Source: JBAZWE01 sp041660545 (lineage in GTDB: Bacteria > Actinomycetota > Thermoleophilia > BMS3ABIN01). From it: DNA of 13,766 nt. Below the pieces are notes generated by a model. That model did no database searches and had not been told where the DNA came from. It worked only from the letters and a program-made list of their open reading frames with translations. The DNA lies in assembly GCA_041660545.1 (NCBI GenBank), contig JBAZWE010000053.1, positions 1-13,766 on the forward strand, in the 5' to 3' direction. Position 1 is the stretch's first letter, and each line of letters starts with the position of its first letter. Shown here in pieces: positions 6,659 to 13,766 of the stretch. The position numbers and the translations under genes are program-made.

Positions 6659-6707
6659 TCCTGTCGATGACAGGCTTAGCCTGTCACTTCAGCGACGTGC
6701 TTCTGTC
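6624..6707. repeat. Tandem 42-bp duplication across the rpsS stop codon
   Basis: Two directly adjacent 42-bp units, 6624-6665 and 6666-6707, match at 36 of 42 positions. The right unit holds the last seven codons of rpsS (DRSTSLK), the TGA stop and a perfect 7-bp hairpin (GACAGGC/GCCTGTC, 6669-6685). The left unit repeats this downstream of the gene as DRSKSRN plus TGA, in the same frame because 42 is a multiple of three. The left unit overlaps the flank of the hairpin repeat, so duplication and repeat insertion may be linked. Confidence 0.85.
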
Positions 6708-6968
6708 GGTATGATGGCCGTGCCCGCGGAATGTCCGCGTCGGCGCGAACTCGCCCAGCTTGTGACCTACCATGCTCTCGGTCACGAATATTGGCACGTG
6801 CTTGCGTCCGTCATAAACGGCGATCGTGTGCGCCACCATCTCCGGGAAGATCGTCGAAGCCCGAGACCAGGTCTTGAGCATCTTCTTCTTGCCCGATTCA
6901 TTCATCTGCTCGATTTTGCCAAGCAGTTTCTCATCTACATAAGGTCCCTTTTTAATGGATCTGCTCAT
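6684..6968 (-). CDS. rpsS: 30S ribosomal protein S19
   Basis: S19 sits in the head of the small subunit and contacts the A-site finger. The 94 residues match the family length (about 92-95). SRSIKKGPYVDEKLLGKI, TWSRASTIFPEMVAHTIAVYDG and VGHKLGEFAPTRTFRGH are diagnostic. AGGAGG lies just before the ATG. The last seven codons and the stop belong to a 42-bp unit repeated immediately downstream, so the present C-terminus (DRSTSLK) may be the newer copy and the downstream DRSKSRN a relic of the old end, or the reverse. Confidence 0.97.
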   Translation of the reverse strand: MSRSIKKGPYVDEKLLGKIEQMNESGKKKMLKTWSRASTIFPEMVAHTIAVYDGRKHVPIFVTESMVGHKLGEFAPTRTFRGHGHHTDRSTSLK

Positions 6969-6979
6969 GCCAGCTCCTC

Positions 6980-7816
6980 CTATTTTCCCCTCTTACGTCC
7001 GCGTACAATGTAGCGGTCGCTGTCCTTGCCCTTTTTACGGGTACGGTATCCGAGCGTCGGAACGCCCCAGGGTGTAACCGGATGACGACCGGCGGTTGCC
7101 TTGCCTTCGCCGCCACCATGCGGATGGTCTACCGGGTTCATGGCCGTGCCGCGGACTTTGGGGCGCTTGCCCTTCCAGCGGCTGCGTCCCGCCTTACCGC
7201 CCGACAGGTTCTCATGGGTAGGATTGCCGACCTCGCCGATCGTCGCGCGACAGGTTACATCAACCAGGCGCACTTCGGCAGAGGGAAGGCGAACATGCGC
7301 CATCTTGCTCTCCTTGGCCATCAGCTGAGCCGACGTACCGGCACCGCGCACCATCTGCGCGCCGCGTCCCGGTTTGAGCTCGATACAGTGGATCATCGTG
7401 CCCACCGGAATATTTGCCAGCGGCAAAGAGTTGCCTGCCTTGATATCAGCATCAGGACCGGACTGCAGCATCGTACCCACCGTAAGGCCGAGCGGTGCCG
7501 GGATATATCGCTTTTCGCCGTCCACATAGTGAAGCAACGCGATACGGGCGGACCGGTTGGGGTCGTACTCGATTGCCGCAACCTTGGCCGGCACTCCGTC
7601 CTTGAGCCTCTTGAAATCTATCTGACGATAACGCCGCTTGTGTCCGCCACCGATGCGCCGCATGGTGATGCGGCCGTAATTGTTGCGGCCGGCATTCTTC
7701 GAGATGCCCTTTGTCAGGCTTTTCTCCGGCTTCGTCTTCGTGATCTCCTCGAAGGTGGAGCCGGTCATGAAACGCCGTCCTGGCGATGTTGGTTTATATG
7801 TTTTTACCTGTGCCAT
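6980..7816 (-). CDS. rplB: 50S ribosomal protein L2
   Basis: L2 is required for subunit association and peptidyl transferase activity. The 278 residues are the usual length. The N-terminal RNA-binding domain (GRITMRRIGGGHKRRYRQID near 48-67) and the SH3-like C-terminal domain are complete. The near-invariant MNPVDHPHGGGEG lies at residues 226-238, including the His implicated in ribosome activity. ATG start with GGAG close upstream (a 3-base spacer, rather short), overlapping the rplW end. Confidence 0.98.
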   Translation of the reverse strand: MAQVKTYKPTSPGRRFMTGSTFEEITKTKPEKSLTKGISKNAGRNNYGRITMRRIGGGHKRRYRQIDFKRLKDGVPAKVAAIEYDPNRSARIALLHYVDGEKRYIPAPLGLTVGTMLQSGPDADIKAGNSLPLANIPVGTMIHCIELKPGRGAQMVRGAGTSAQLMAKESKMAHVRLPSAEVRLVDVTCRATIGEVGNPTHENLSGGKAGRSRWKGKRPKVRGTAMNPVDHPHGGGEGKATAGRHPVTPWGVPTLGYRTRKKGKDSDRYIVRGRKRGK

Positions 7817-7822
7817 GGTCTC

Positions 7823-8110
7823 CTACATACTTTCAAAGAATTCTATTTTCTGACCTTCGGACAGCTGGACGATGGCTTTCTTGCCAGATGTCGTCCGGCC
7901 CCGCACCAGACCGCGCCGCTTGGGCTTGGATCTGGTCTTGATGACATTCACACCTACGACGTTGACTGTAAAAATTTCCTCTATCGCCTTGGCGATCGCC
8001 GGCTTCTTCGCCCGTGGATCGACGCGGAAGGTGTACCTGTTATGCTCGATCAGCTGATAACTCTTCTCTGAGATCACCGGACCGAGGATTATCGTATGCG
8101 GGTCTCTCAT
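7823..8110 (-). CDS. rplW: 50S ribosomal protein L23
   Basis: L23 is the main docking site for trigger factor and SRP at the tunnel exit. The 95 residues match the short bacterial form. The start IILGPVISEKSYQLIEHNRYTF, the segment NKxxIKxAIEEIF-like KPAIAKAIEEIFTVNVVGVN, and the basic RSKPKRRGLVRGRTTSGKKAIV identify it. The ATG overlaps the rplD stop (ATGA), implying coupled translation. Confidence 0.96.
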   Translation of the reverse strand: MRDPHTIILGPVISEKSYQLIEHNRYTFRVDPRAKKPAIAKAIEEIFTVNVVGVNVIKTRSKPKRRGLVRGRTTSGKKAIVQLSEGQKIEFFESM

Positions 8111-9003
8111 TCACTCTCTCCCAGCCTGTTTAGTTCATCAAGAGCCTGACTCGTCACTACCAGCGTCCTCGCGGCCATAATGTCGCTGACGCTCAGATCG
8201 CTGGTGGCACAGACATCCACCCGCGGGATATTCCTGAAAGACAATGCCGCGTTGATGTCCGCTTCCGTCAGCAGTACCAGCAGTGGATAAGCCACATCAA
8301 GCGACGCCAGAACCATGGCCGCCGCGGTTGTCTTGGGCTCCTCAAAATCAAGGTTGTCGACGACCTTCAGACTTCCCTCGCTCACCCGCGCGCTTAGAGC
8401 CATCTTCAACGCCTTGCTGCGCACTTTGCGGTTTACCTTGAAACTGTAATCTCTTGGCTTGGGTCCGAAGGCGACGCCACCGCCGGTCCAGTGCGGCATC
8501 CGGCTGGAACCTGCGCGCGCGCGACCTGTGCCCTTCTGACGCCATGGCTTGATGCCGCCACCACTGACTTCAGAGCGGGTTTTGGTTGAAGCCGAGCCGC
8601 TCCTACGAGCTGCCAGCTCAGACCGCACTACCTCATGCAGAACGCCTATCTTGGGATCCACTTCAAAAACATCCGGGCTAAATTTTATGTCCTTGCCATC
8701 CAATGCCTTGACCGTGGGGACCTTGACGTCCGTACGGTCTGCGGCCTTCTTCCTGGACTTGGCCTTCTTGGGCGCGGCTTTCTTGGCGGCAGCCTTCTTA
8801 GGCGCCGCCTCTTTTTTGGCGGCAGGCTTCTTGGCTGCAGCCTTCTTGGCGGGCGCGTCCTTCGAATCGGCCTTGGCCTTGCCAGCCGCGGCTTTCTTCC
8901 CAGCCTTCTCGTCGGCGGATCCGGTTTCCTTGGCGGTTGCCTTCACTTCAGCCTCGATGGCTTCTTCGGCCTGCTCTTTTTTTATTTCTTCGTTATCTGT
9001 CAT
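8107..9003 (-). CDS. rplD: 50S ribosomal protein L4 with long Lys/Ala-rich N-terminal extension
   Basis: L4 binds domain I of 23S rRNA, reaches into the exit tunnel, and in enterobacteria represses the S10 operon. The conserved core starts near residue 92 (VKVPTVKALDGKDIKFSPDV) and contains KTRSEVSGGGIKPWRQKGTG and RARAGSSRMPHWTGGGVAFG, the tunnel-loop signature, at about 141-180. At 298 residues it is about 90 longer than the usual L4 (about 205). The excess is N-terminal: residues 1-35 mixed acidic, then to about residue 88 repeats of Ala and Lys (AKKAAAKKPAAKK) resembling histone H1-like tails. No start codon nearer the core has a clear binding site, and the codon context is continuous, so I take the extension as real. 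Confidence 0.94.
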   Translation of the reverse strand: MTDNEEIKKEQAEEAIEAEVKATAKETGSADEKAGKKAAAGKAKADSKDAPAKKAAAKKPAAKKEAAPKKAAAKKAAPKKAKSRKKAADRTDVKVPTVKALDGKDIKFSPDVFEVDPKIGVLHEVVRSELAARRSGSASTKTRSEVSGGGIKPWRQKGTGRARAGSSRMPHWTGGGVAFGPKPRDYSFKVNRKVRSKALKMALSARVSEGSLKVVDNLDFEEPKTTAAAMVLASLDVAYPLLVLLTEADINAALSFRNIPRVDVCATSDLSVSDIMAARTLVVTSQALDELNRLGESE

Positions 9004-9005
9004 AT

Positions 9006-9848
9006 CTATTGGGTCTGAATCATCACGATCTTGTTTTTTGAACCCGGCACCGCACCCTTGAGAAAAAGAAGATTCTTCTCCAGGTCAGTCGCTACAACTG
9101 TCAGGCCGAGCTGAGTCGATTTCTTGTTACCCATCTGTCCGGGAAGCTTCATGCCTTTAAAAACCCGCGACGGATATGCGCTAGCTCCCACGGAACCTGG
9201 TGCGCGATGAAAATGAGCTCCGTGCGATGCCGGACCACCAGCGAAATTATGGCGCTTGATGACTCCAGCGAAACCTTTACCCTTCGAAACACCCGAAACT
9301 TTAACCTTCTGGCCGATCTGAAAGGCTTCCACTGTTACCAGATCGCCTGTTTTGGGGCCGCCGGACGTTTGCTGGTCGACCTGGGCCTCAGGCTCTTTCG
9401 TCTCAGCTTCCCCGGCCTCGACTACTTCTTCGTCAGCTACGGCGCTGTCATCCGCTTCAGCCTCTTTGACTTCGGTCTCGACTGCCTCTGCCTCGGCCGT
9501 CGCCTCCTTGGCCTTGGCCTTTTTCCCTGCTTTAGTCTTTTTCTCACTGGTTGCAGCCGCAGCCGCCGTCAACCATGCCGCCGCATCATCCAGATTACAC
9601 CGGACCTCGGCCAGGTGACGTTTCGCGTCAACACCCGCCTTCTTGAAGTGACCGGCCTGCGGCTTGATGACCTTGTTTTTCTTGACTTCACCGAAACCGA
9701 TCTGAAGAGCCTGGTATCCGTCGTTCTCGTCGGTCTTTATCTGGGTGACCGGACAGGGACCCGCCTCGATGACGGTAACCGGAATCCGGTCGCCTTCTTC
9801 AGTGAATATCTGGGTCATTCCCAGTTTTTTTCCGAGTATGGCTGGCAT
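9006..9848 (-). CDS. rplC: 50S ribosomal protein L3 with internal low-complexity insert
   Basis: L3 is an assembly initiator whose long loop approaches the peptidyl transferase centre. The N-terminal part (AILGKKLGMTQIFTEEGDRI) and the C-terminal part (KVKVSGVSKGKGFAGVIKRH, then GPASHGAHFHRAPGSVGASA near 205-224) are fully conserved. Between EVR at residue 83 and GDLVTVEAFQIGQ at 168 lies an insert of about 80 residues: Ala-rich (93-99), Lys-rich (103-114), then Glu/Ala-rich (115-155). A usual L3 has about 210 residues; this one has 280. The insert is in frame and at a surface junction between the two halves of the protein. ATG start two nt after the rpsJ stop, with no strong binding site, so translation is probably coupled. 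Confidence 0.95.
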   Translation of the reverse strand: MPAILGKKLGMTQIFTEEGDRIPVTVIEAGPCPVTQIKTDENDGYQALQIGFGEVKKNKVIKPQAGHFKKAGVDAKRHLAEVRCNLDDAAAWLTAAAAATSEKKTKAGKKAKAKEATAEAEAVETEVKEAEADDSAVADEEVVEAGEAETKEPEAQVDQQTSGGPKTGDLVTVEAFQIGQKVKVSGVSKGKGFAGVIKRHNFAGGPASHGAHFHRAPGSVGASAYPSRVFKGMKLPGQMGNKKSTQLGLTVVATDLEKNLLFLKGAVPGSKNKIVMIQTQ

Positions 9849-9850
9849 GA

Positions 9851-10159
9851 TTAAAGCTTGATCTCGATATCGACGCCGGCAGGAACATCAAGGCGCATCA
9901 GCGAGTCGACCGTCTTGGGAGTCGGCTGATGGATATCGATCAGCCGCTTGTGCGTACGCATCTCGAAATGCTCCCGCGAATCCTTGTCCTTGAACGGGCT
10001 CTTGATGACGCAATAGACGTTTTTCTCGGTGGGCAGGGGTACGGGACCGACGACAGTTGCGCCGGTTCGCTGGGCCTGCTCCACGATCAGCCGCGCGCTG
10101 CGGTCGATGAGTTCATGATCGTATGCCTTTAGCCTTATGCGTATTTTCTGTTGAGCCAT
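9851..10159 (-). CDS. rpsJ: 30S ribosomal protein S10
   Basis: S10 (NusE) acts in the ribosome head and also in transcription antitermination with NusB and NusG. The 102 residues match the family length. QQKIRIRLKAYDHELIDRSA, the loop GPVPLPTEKNVYCVIKSP, and the C-terminal DSLMRLDVPAGVDIEIKL are diagnostic. It is the first gene of the S10 operon. The upstream ribosome binding site is weak (GGAAACGAG). A terminator belonging to tuf lies about 70 nt upstream, so the operon needs its own promoter or read-through. Confidence 0.97.
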   Translation of the reverse strand: MAQQKIRIRLKAYDHELIDRSARLIVEQAQRTGATVVGPVPLPTEKNVYCVIKSPFKDKDSREHFEMRTHKRLIDIHQPTPKTVDSLMRLDVPAGVDIEIKL

Positions 10160-10228
10160 ATCTGTCTCGTTTCCGATCTTAAGCCTGTCGCCCGGACTCC
10201 TGCCGGGTCAGCCTTAAGGCCGTAATAA
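10160..10228 (-). other. S10 operon leader between the tuf terminator and rpsJ
   Basis: This short leader contains a 5-bp hairpin (CCCGG/CCGGG, 10191-10207) whose loop holds AGGAGT, and a perfect 10-bp palindrome GCCTTAAGGC (10211-10220). I see no convincing -35/-10 pair. The stretch is too short to hold the long L4-binding leader known from enterobacteria. Confidence 0.4.
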
Positions 10229-10252
10229 AGCCCGGCGCACAAGCGCCGGGCT
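10222..10252 (-). terminator. Intrinsic terminator after tuf
   Basis: A perfect 10-bp stem (AGCCCGGCGC / GCGCCGGGCT) with a four-base loop TTGT is followed on the minus strand by TTTATTA. It begins 11 bases after the tuf stop codon. The position and the strong GC stem fit a Rho-independent terminator; the T-tract is interrupted by one A, so some read-through into the S10 operon is possible. Confidence 0.85.
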
Positions 10253-10262
10253 GATGGTCGCT

Positions 10263-11465
<1,203 letters not shown>

Positions 11466-11504
11466 GTGTGCGTCTCCTTGAGAAAAATGGAGTGCCGGTC
11501 GATC

Positions 11505-11580
11505 TGGAGCCCACGAGCAGGATCGAACTGCTGACCTCGTCCTTACCAAGGACGCGCTCTGCCTACTGAGCTACGTGGGC
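11505..11580 (-). tRNA. tRNA-Thr(GGT)
   Basis: The acceptor arms GCCCACG/CGTGGGC pair perfectly, the anticodon stem CGTCC/GGACG encloses loop TTGGTAA with anticodon GGT, and the T loop is TTCGATC. CCA is encoded. It lies 39 nt before tuf and corresponds in order to thrT of the E. coli thrU-tyrU-glyT-thrT-tufB unit. Confidence 0.95.
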
Positions 11581-11605
11581 ATCACGATCACGATGCCGCA
11601 AAACG

Positions 11606-11681
11606 TGGAGCGGGCGACGGGAATCGAACCCGCGACCAACAGCTTGGAAGGCTGTGACTCTGCCAACTGAGTTACGCCCGC
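11606..11681 (-). tRNA. tRNA-Gly(TCC)
   Basis: Acceptor arms GCGGGCG/CGCCCGC pair perfectly, the anticodon TCC sits in CTTCCAA flanked by CAGC and GCTG, and the T arm is CGGG-TTCGATT-CCCG. CCA is encoded. It is separated by 24 nt from the following tRNA-Thr and preceded by a strong promoter candidate. Confidence 0.95.
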
Positions 11682-11699
11682 ACCTATCGCAAACTTGTA

Positions 11700-11727
11700 A
11701 TTATACGCAATTCCCGGCGGCAGTCAA
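11700..11727 (-). promoter_or_regulatory. Sigma-70-type promoter before tRNA-Gly / tRNA-Thr / tuf
   Basis: On the minus strand TTGACT, a 16-nt spacer and a perfect TATAAT are followed by a predicted start about 10 nt before tRNA-Gly. The gap between tRNA-Tyr and tRNA-Gly is long (94 nt) compared with the other tRNA gaps. The -35 box lies in one arm of a possible stem (GGCGGTCA / TGACTGCC). This would let the tRNA-Gly-Thr-tuf part be transcribed separately from the first two tRNAs. Confidence 0.7.
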
Positions 11728-11775
11728 CCGGTTTTACTGCGTTTTTTTGACCGCCGTGTTCCGCATCGTAAAAAA

Positions 11776-11860
11776 TGGTGGAGGGGGGAGGATTCGAACC
11801 TCCGTAGGCGTCGCCAGCAGATTTACAGTCTGCCCCCTTTGGCCGCTCGGGTACCCCTCC
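11776..11860 (-). tRNA. tRNA-Tyr(GTA)
   Basis: This is a class II tRNA of 85 nt with a long variable arm. Acceptor arms GGAGGGG/CCCCTCC pair, the anticodon stem GCAGA/TCTGC encloses loop CTGTAAA with anticodon GTA, and the T loop is TTCGAAT. CCA is encoded and is followed at once by a run of six T, which may weaken or end transcription there. Confidence 0.95.
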
Positions 11861-11870
11861 ACTTCAAAGA

Positions 11871-11945
11871 TGGAGCCGACGAGAGGAATCGAACCTCCAA
11901 CCATCTGATTACAAATCAGAGGCTCTACCGTTGAGCTACGTCGGC
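11871..11945 (-). tRNA. tRNA-Thr(TGT)
   Basis: Acceptor arms GCCGACG/CGTCGGC pair, the anticodon stem TCTGA/TCAGA encloses loop TTTGTAA with anticodon TGT, and the T loop is TTCGATT. CCA is encoded. It is the first tRNA of the cluster, 10 nt ahead of tRNA-Tyr, and reads Thr codons complementary to those read by the GGT tRNA nearer tuf. Confidence 0.95.
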
Positions 11946-11976
11946 GCGCACCTCGCCCGACATCCAGAAACGTGAA

Positions 11977-12005
11977 ATTTGATCCTATCCGACGGGAGAT
12001 GTCAA
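11977..12005 (-). promoter_or_regulatory. Promoter candidate for the tRNA cluster inside the rlmB end
   Basis: A perfect TTGACA (12000-12005), a 17-nt spacer and TCAAAT (four of six matches to TATAAT) lie on the minus strand across the rlmB stop codon. Initiation would fall near 11970, about 25 nt before tRNA-Thr(TGT). Only 39 nt separate rlmB from the tRNA, so a promoter overlapping the coding end is plausible. Confidence 0.55.
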
Positions 12006-12733
12006 CGATTTTCTGATCGAATAAGCGATGATCCCGGCGGCGACGGAGACGTTCAGCGACTCGGCCCCGGGGGCCATCGGGATCCGGACGGCGCCGTCGC
12101 ACCGCTCCCTCGCCAGCCGGCGAATCCCCTTCTCCTCGCTCCCGAGGACAATCGCCGTGCGCTTCGCCGGGGCGAACGCGGAAAGGTCGACCCCTTCCGT
12201 TCCTTCCGCCGCATAAAGCCAGAACTCCGCCTCCTGCAACCGTTCGATGGCGCGGGCCAGGTTCGTCACCTGGACCACCGGCACGTGCGCGGCGGCGCCG
12301 GCGGACGCGCGGAAGACGGCCCCGGTCACCGGGCACGATCGGTCGGCCGGAAGGACCACGCCGTCGAAGGCGAACCCCCGCGCGCTGCGCAGGATGCCCC
12401 CCAGGTTCCCGGGGTCGGTGATCCCGTCGAGCAGGAACACCCTCGCCGTCCCGGGCAACGCGGAGACCCACTCCTCCATCCCCGCGTACACGTACTCCGC
12501 GATCTCCGCGGCGATCCCGCCCCCCTCGCGCTCCCCCGTCCGCCGCTCCCATTCCTGCCGGGGACAGGTGAGGCACGGCAGCGCGAGCTCCTTTGCGCGC
12601 TTTTCGAATCCGGCCCGCACCTCCTTGGGGATCGCATCGCACAAGAGGACCTTCCGGGCCCGCTGCGTCGCCGACGCGAGGAGTTCCTCGACGGGATGCC
12701 GCCCGGTGATCCACATGGAGCCGCCAGTAACCT

Positions 12734-12737
<4 letters not shown>
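11985..12737 (-). CDS. rlmB: 23S rRNA 2'-O-methyltransferase, SpoU/TrmH family (RlmB-like)
   Basis: The protein belongs to the SPOUT class of RNA 2'-O-ribose methyltransferases, which use S-adenosylmethionine through a knotted fold; RlmB modifies G2251 of 23S rRNA. A small N-terminal substrate-binding domain (GRHPVEELL near 12-20) precedes the catalytic domain. Three motifs are visible: DPGNLGGILRSAR 108-120 with the conserved Asn and Arg, IVLGSEEKGIR 196-206, and IPMAPGAESLNVSVAAG 219-235. The length of 250 is normal. The TTG start overlaps the pyrF stop (TTGA) and has AGGGGA about 7 nt upstream; an ATG at 12716 would remove seven residues. Other SpoU-family rRNA/tRNA targets cannot be excluded. 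Base composition is far richer in GC than in the ribosomal block. Confidence 0.88.
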
Positions 12738-13440
<703 letters not shown>

Positions 13441-13444
<4 letters not shown>

Positions 13445-13766
13445 GGGGCGCACTCCGCCTTTTTCTTCTCGACGAGCGCGAACGCGTCGTTCGCCAATTC
13501 CGCCAGCGGGATCCGCAGCGTCTCCCCCGTCTTCCGGTCGCGGATCTCGCCGAACCCGGCCGCCACGTTCTTTTCCCCGAGGGTGATGCGCACGGGGATT
13601 CCCGTCAGGTCCGCGTCCTTGAACTTGATGCCGGGGCGCTCCTCGCGGTCGTCGAAAAAGACTTCCACGCCGCGCGCATCGAGATCCGCCGCCACGCGCT
13701 CCGCCGCCGCCATCACCTCCACCTGCTTCACGTTCACGGGGATGACGGCGACCTCGAACGGGGCGA
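13441..13766 (-). CDS. proS: Prolyl-tRNA synthetase (C-terminal part)
   Basis: The 108 codons present are the end of the anticodon-binding domain of a bacterial-type class II prolyl-tRNA synthetase, which charges tRNA-Pro. The pattern APFEVAVIPVN, the helix VMAAAERVAADLDARGVEVF, the signature DDREERPGIKFKDADLTGIP with VRITLG, and the ending with a Glu/Lys-rich helix fit the family. The gene continues beyond the right edge with an open frame, so the catalytic and editing domains cannot be examined. Its stop overlaps the pyrF start by four bases. Confidence 0.93.

Noticed and set aside
6645..6686. Programmed read-through of the rpsS TGA giving a second tail (QAKPVIDRSKSRN)
   Set aside because: The in-frame downstream codons follow simply from a 42-bp duplication; there is no recoding element I can recognise and S19 already has its normal length.
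7082..8071. A 329-codon open frame on the plus strand opposite rplB and rplW
   Set aside because: It is antisense to two highly conserved ribosomal genes, shows no family features, and is explained by GC-rich codon structure of the opposite strand.
8731..9003. The L4 extension as a separate small histone-like gene fused by a sequencing error
   Set aside because: The frame is continuous from ATG into the L4 core, and no stop, start or binding site separates the two parts.
11734..12714. A 326-codon open frame on the minus strand running through rlmB and two tRNA genes
   Set aside because: It is out of frame with the well-supported rlmB, is rich in Arg and Gly as typical for shadow frames in GC-rich DNA, and reads through tRNA-Thr and tRNA-Tyr.

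Overview
The window is almost wholly coding and almost wholly on the minus strand. Read in the direction of transcription (right to left) it holds: the 3' end of proS, pyrF and rlmB (13766-11985); four tRNA genes, Thr(TGT), Tyr(GTA), Gly(TCC) and Thr(GGT) (11945-11505); tuf (11465-10263) with an intrinsic terminator; then the complete S10 operon (rpsJ rplC rplD rplW rplB rpsS rplV rpsC rplP rpmC rpsQ) running without a visible break into the spc operon (rplN rplX rplE rpsN rpsH rplF rplR rpsE rpmD rplO) and the first 99 codons of secY. No CRISPR array, transposase, phage gene or recognisable new defence or metabolic system is present.

The two ends do not look like one genome. The ribosomal block is moderately GC-rich (33 of 60 bases in the line at 2581), carries a dispersed hairpin repeat, and has charged low-complexity additions on several ribosomal proteins. 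The right block is much richer in GC (44 of 60 in the line at 12541) and has the gene order tRNA-Thr-Tyr-Gly-Thr-tuf, which is the tufB arrangement of proteobacteria. tufB is normally followed by secE/nusG, whereas here tuf is followed by rpsJ, which normally lies behind the fusA-linked tufA copy. Inside tuf, codon use changes abruptly near codons 116-153: Thr is ACG in 11 of 11 cases before it and in 3 of 22 after it. The simplest reading is a join inside the conserved tuf sequence between two tuf loci, probably from two organisms (a metagenome assembly chimera); real recombination at tuf is the alternative.

Tentative lineages: the ribosomal block (zinc-type S14, actinobacterial-looking S3 and EF-Tu C-terminal half) suggests a deep actinobacterial or other anaerobic lineage. 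The proS-pyrF-rlmB-tRNA-tuf block suggests a high-GC deltaproteobacterium-like organism. Both assignments come from memory of family sequences, not from a search.

Functionally nearly everything serves translation: ribosomal proteins of both subunits, EF-Tu, tRNAs, prolyl-tRNA synthetase, a 23S rRNA methyltransferase and the SecY channel for export; pyrF (UMP synthesis) is the one outlier. The most notable small-scale features are an in-frame 42-bp tandem duplication over the rpsS stop codon, a hairpin repeat that extends into the rpmD coding end, an insert of about 80 residues inside L3 and an extension of about 90 residues on L4.
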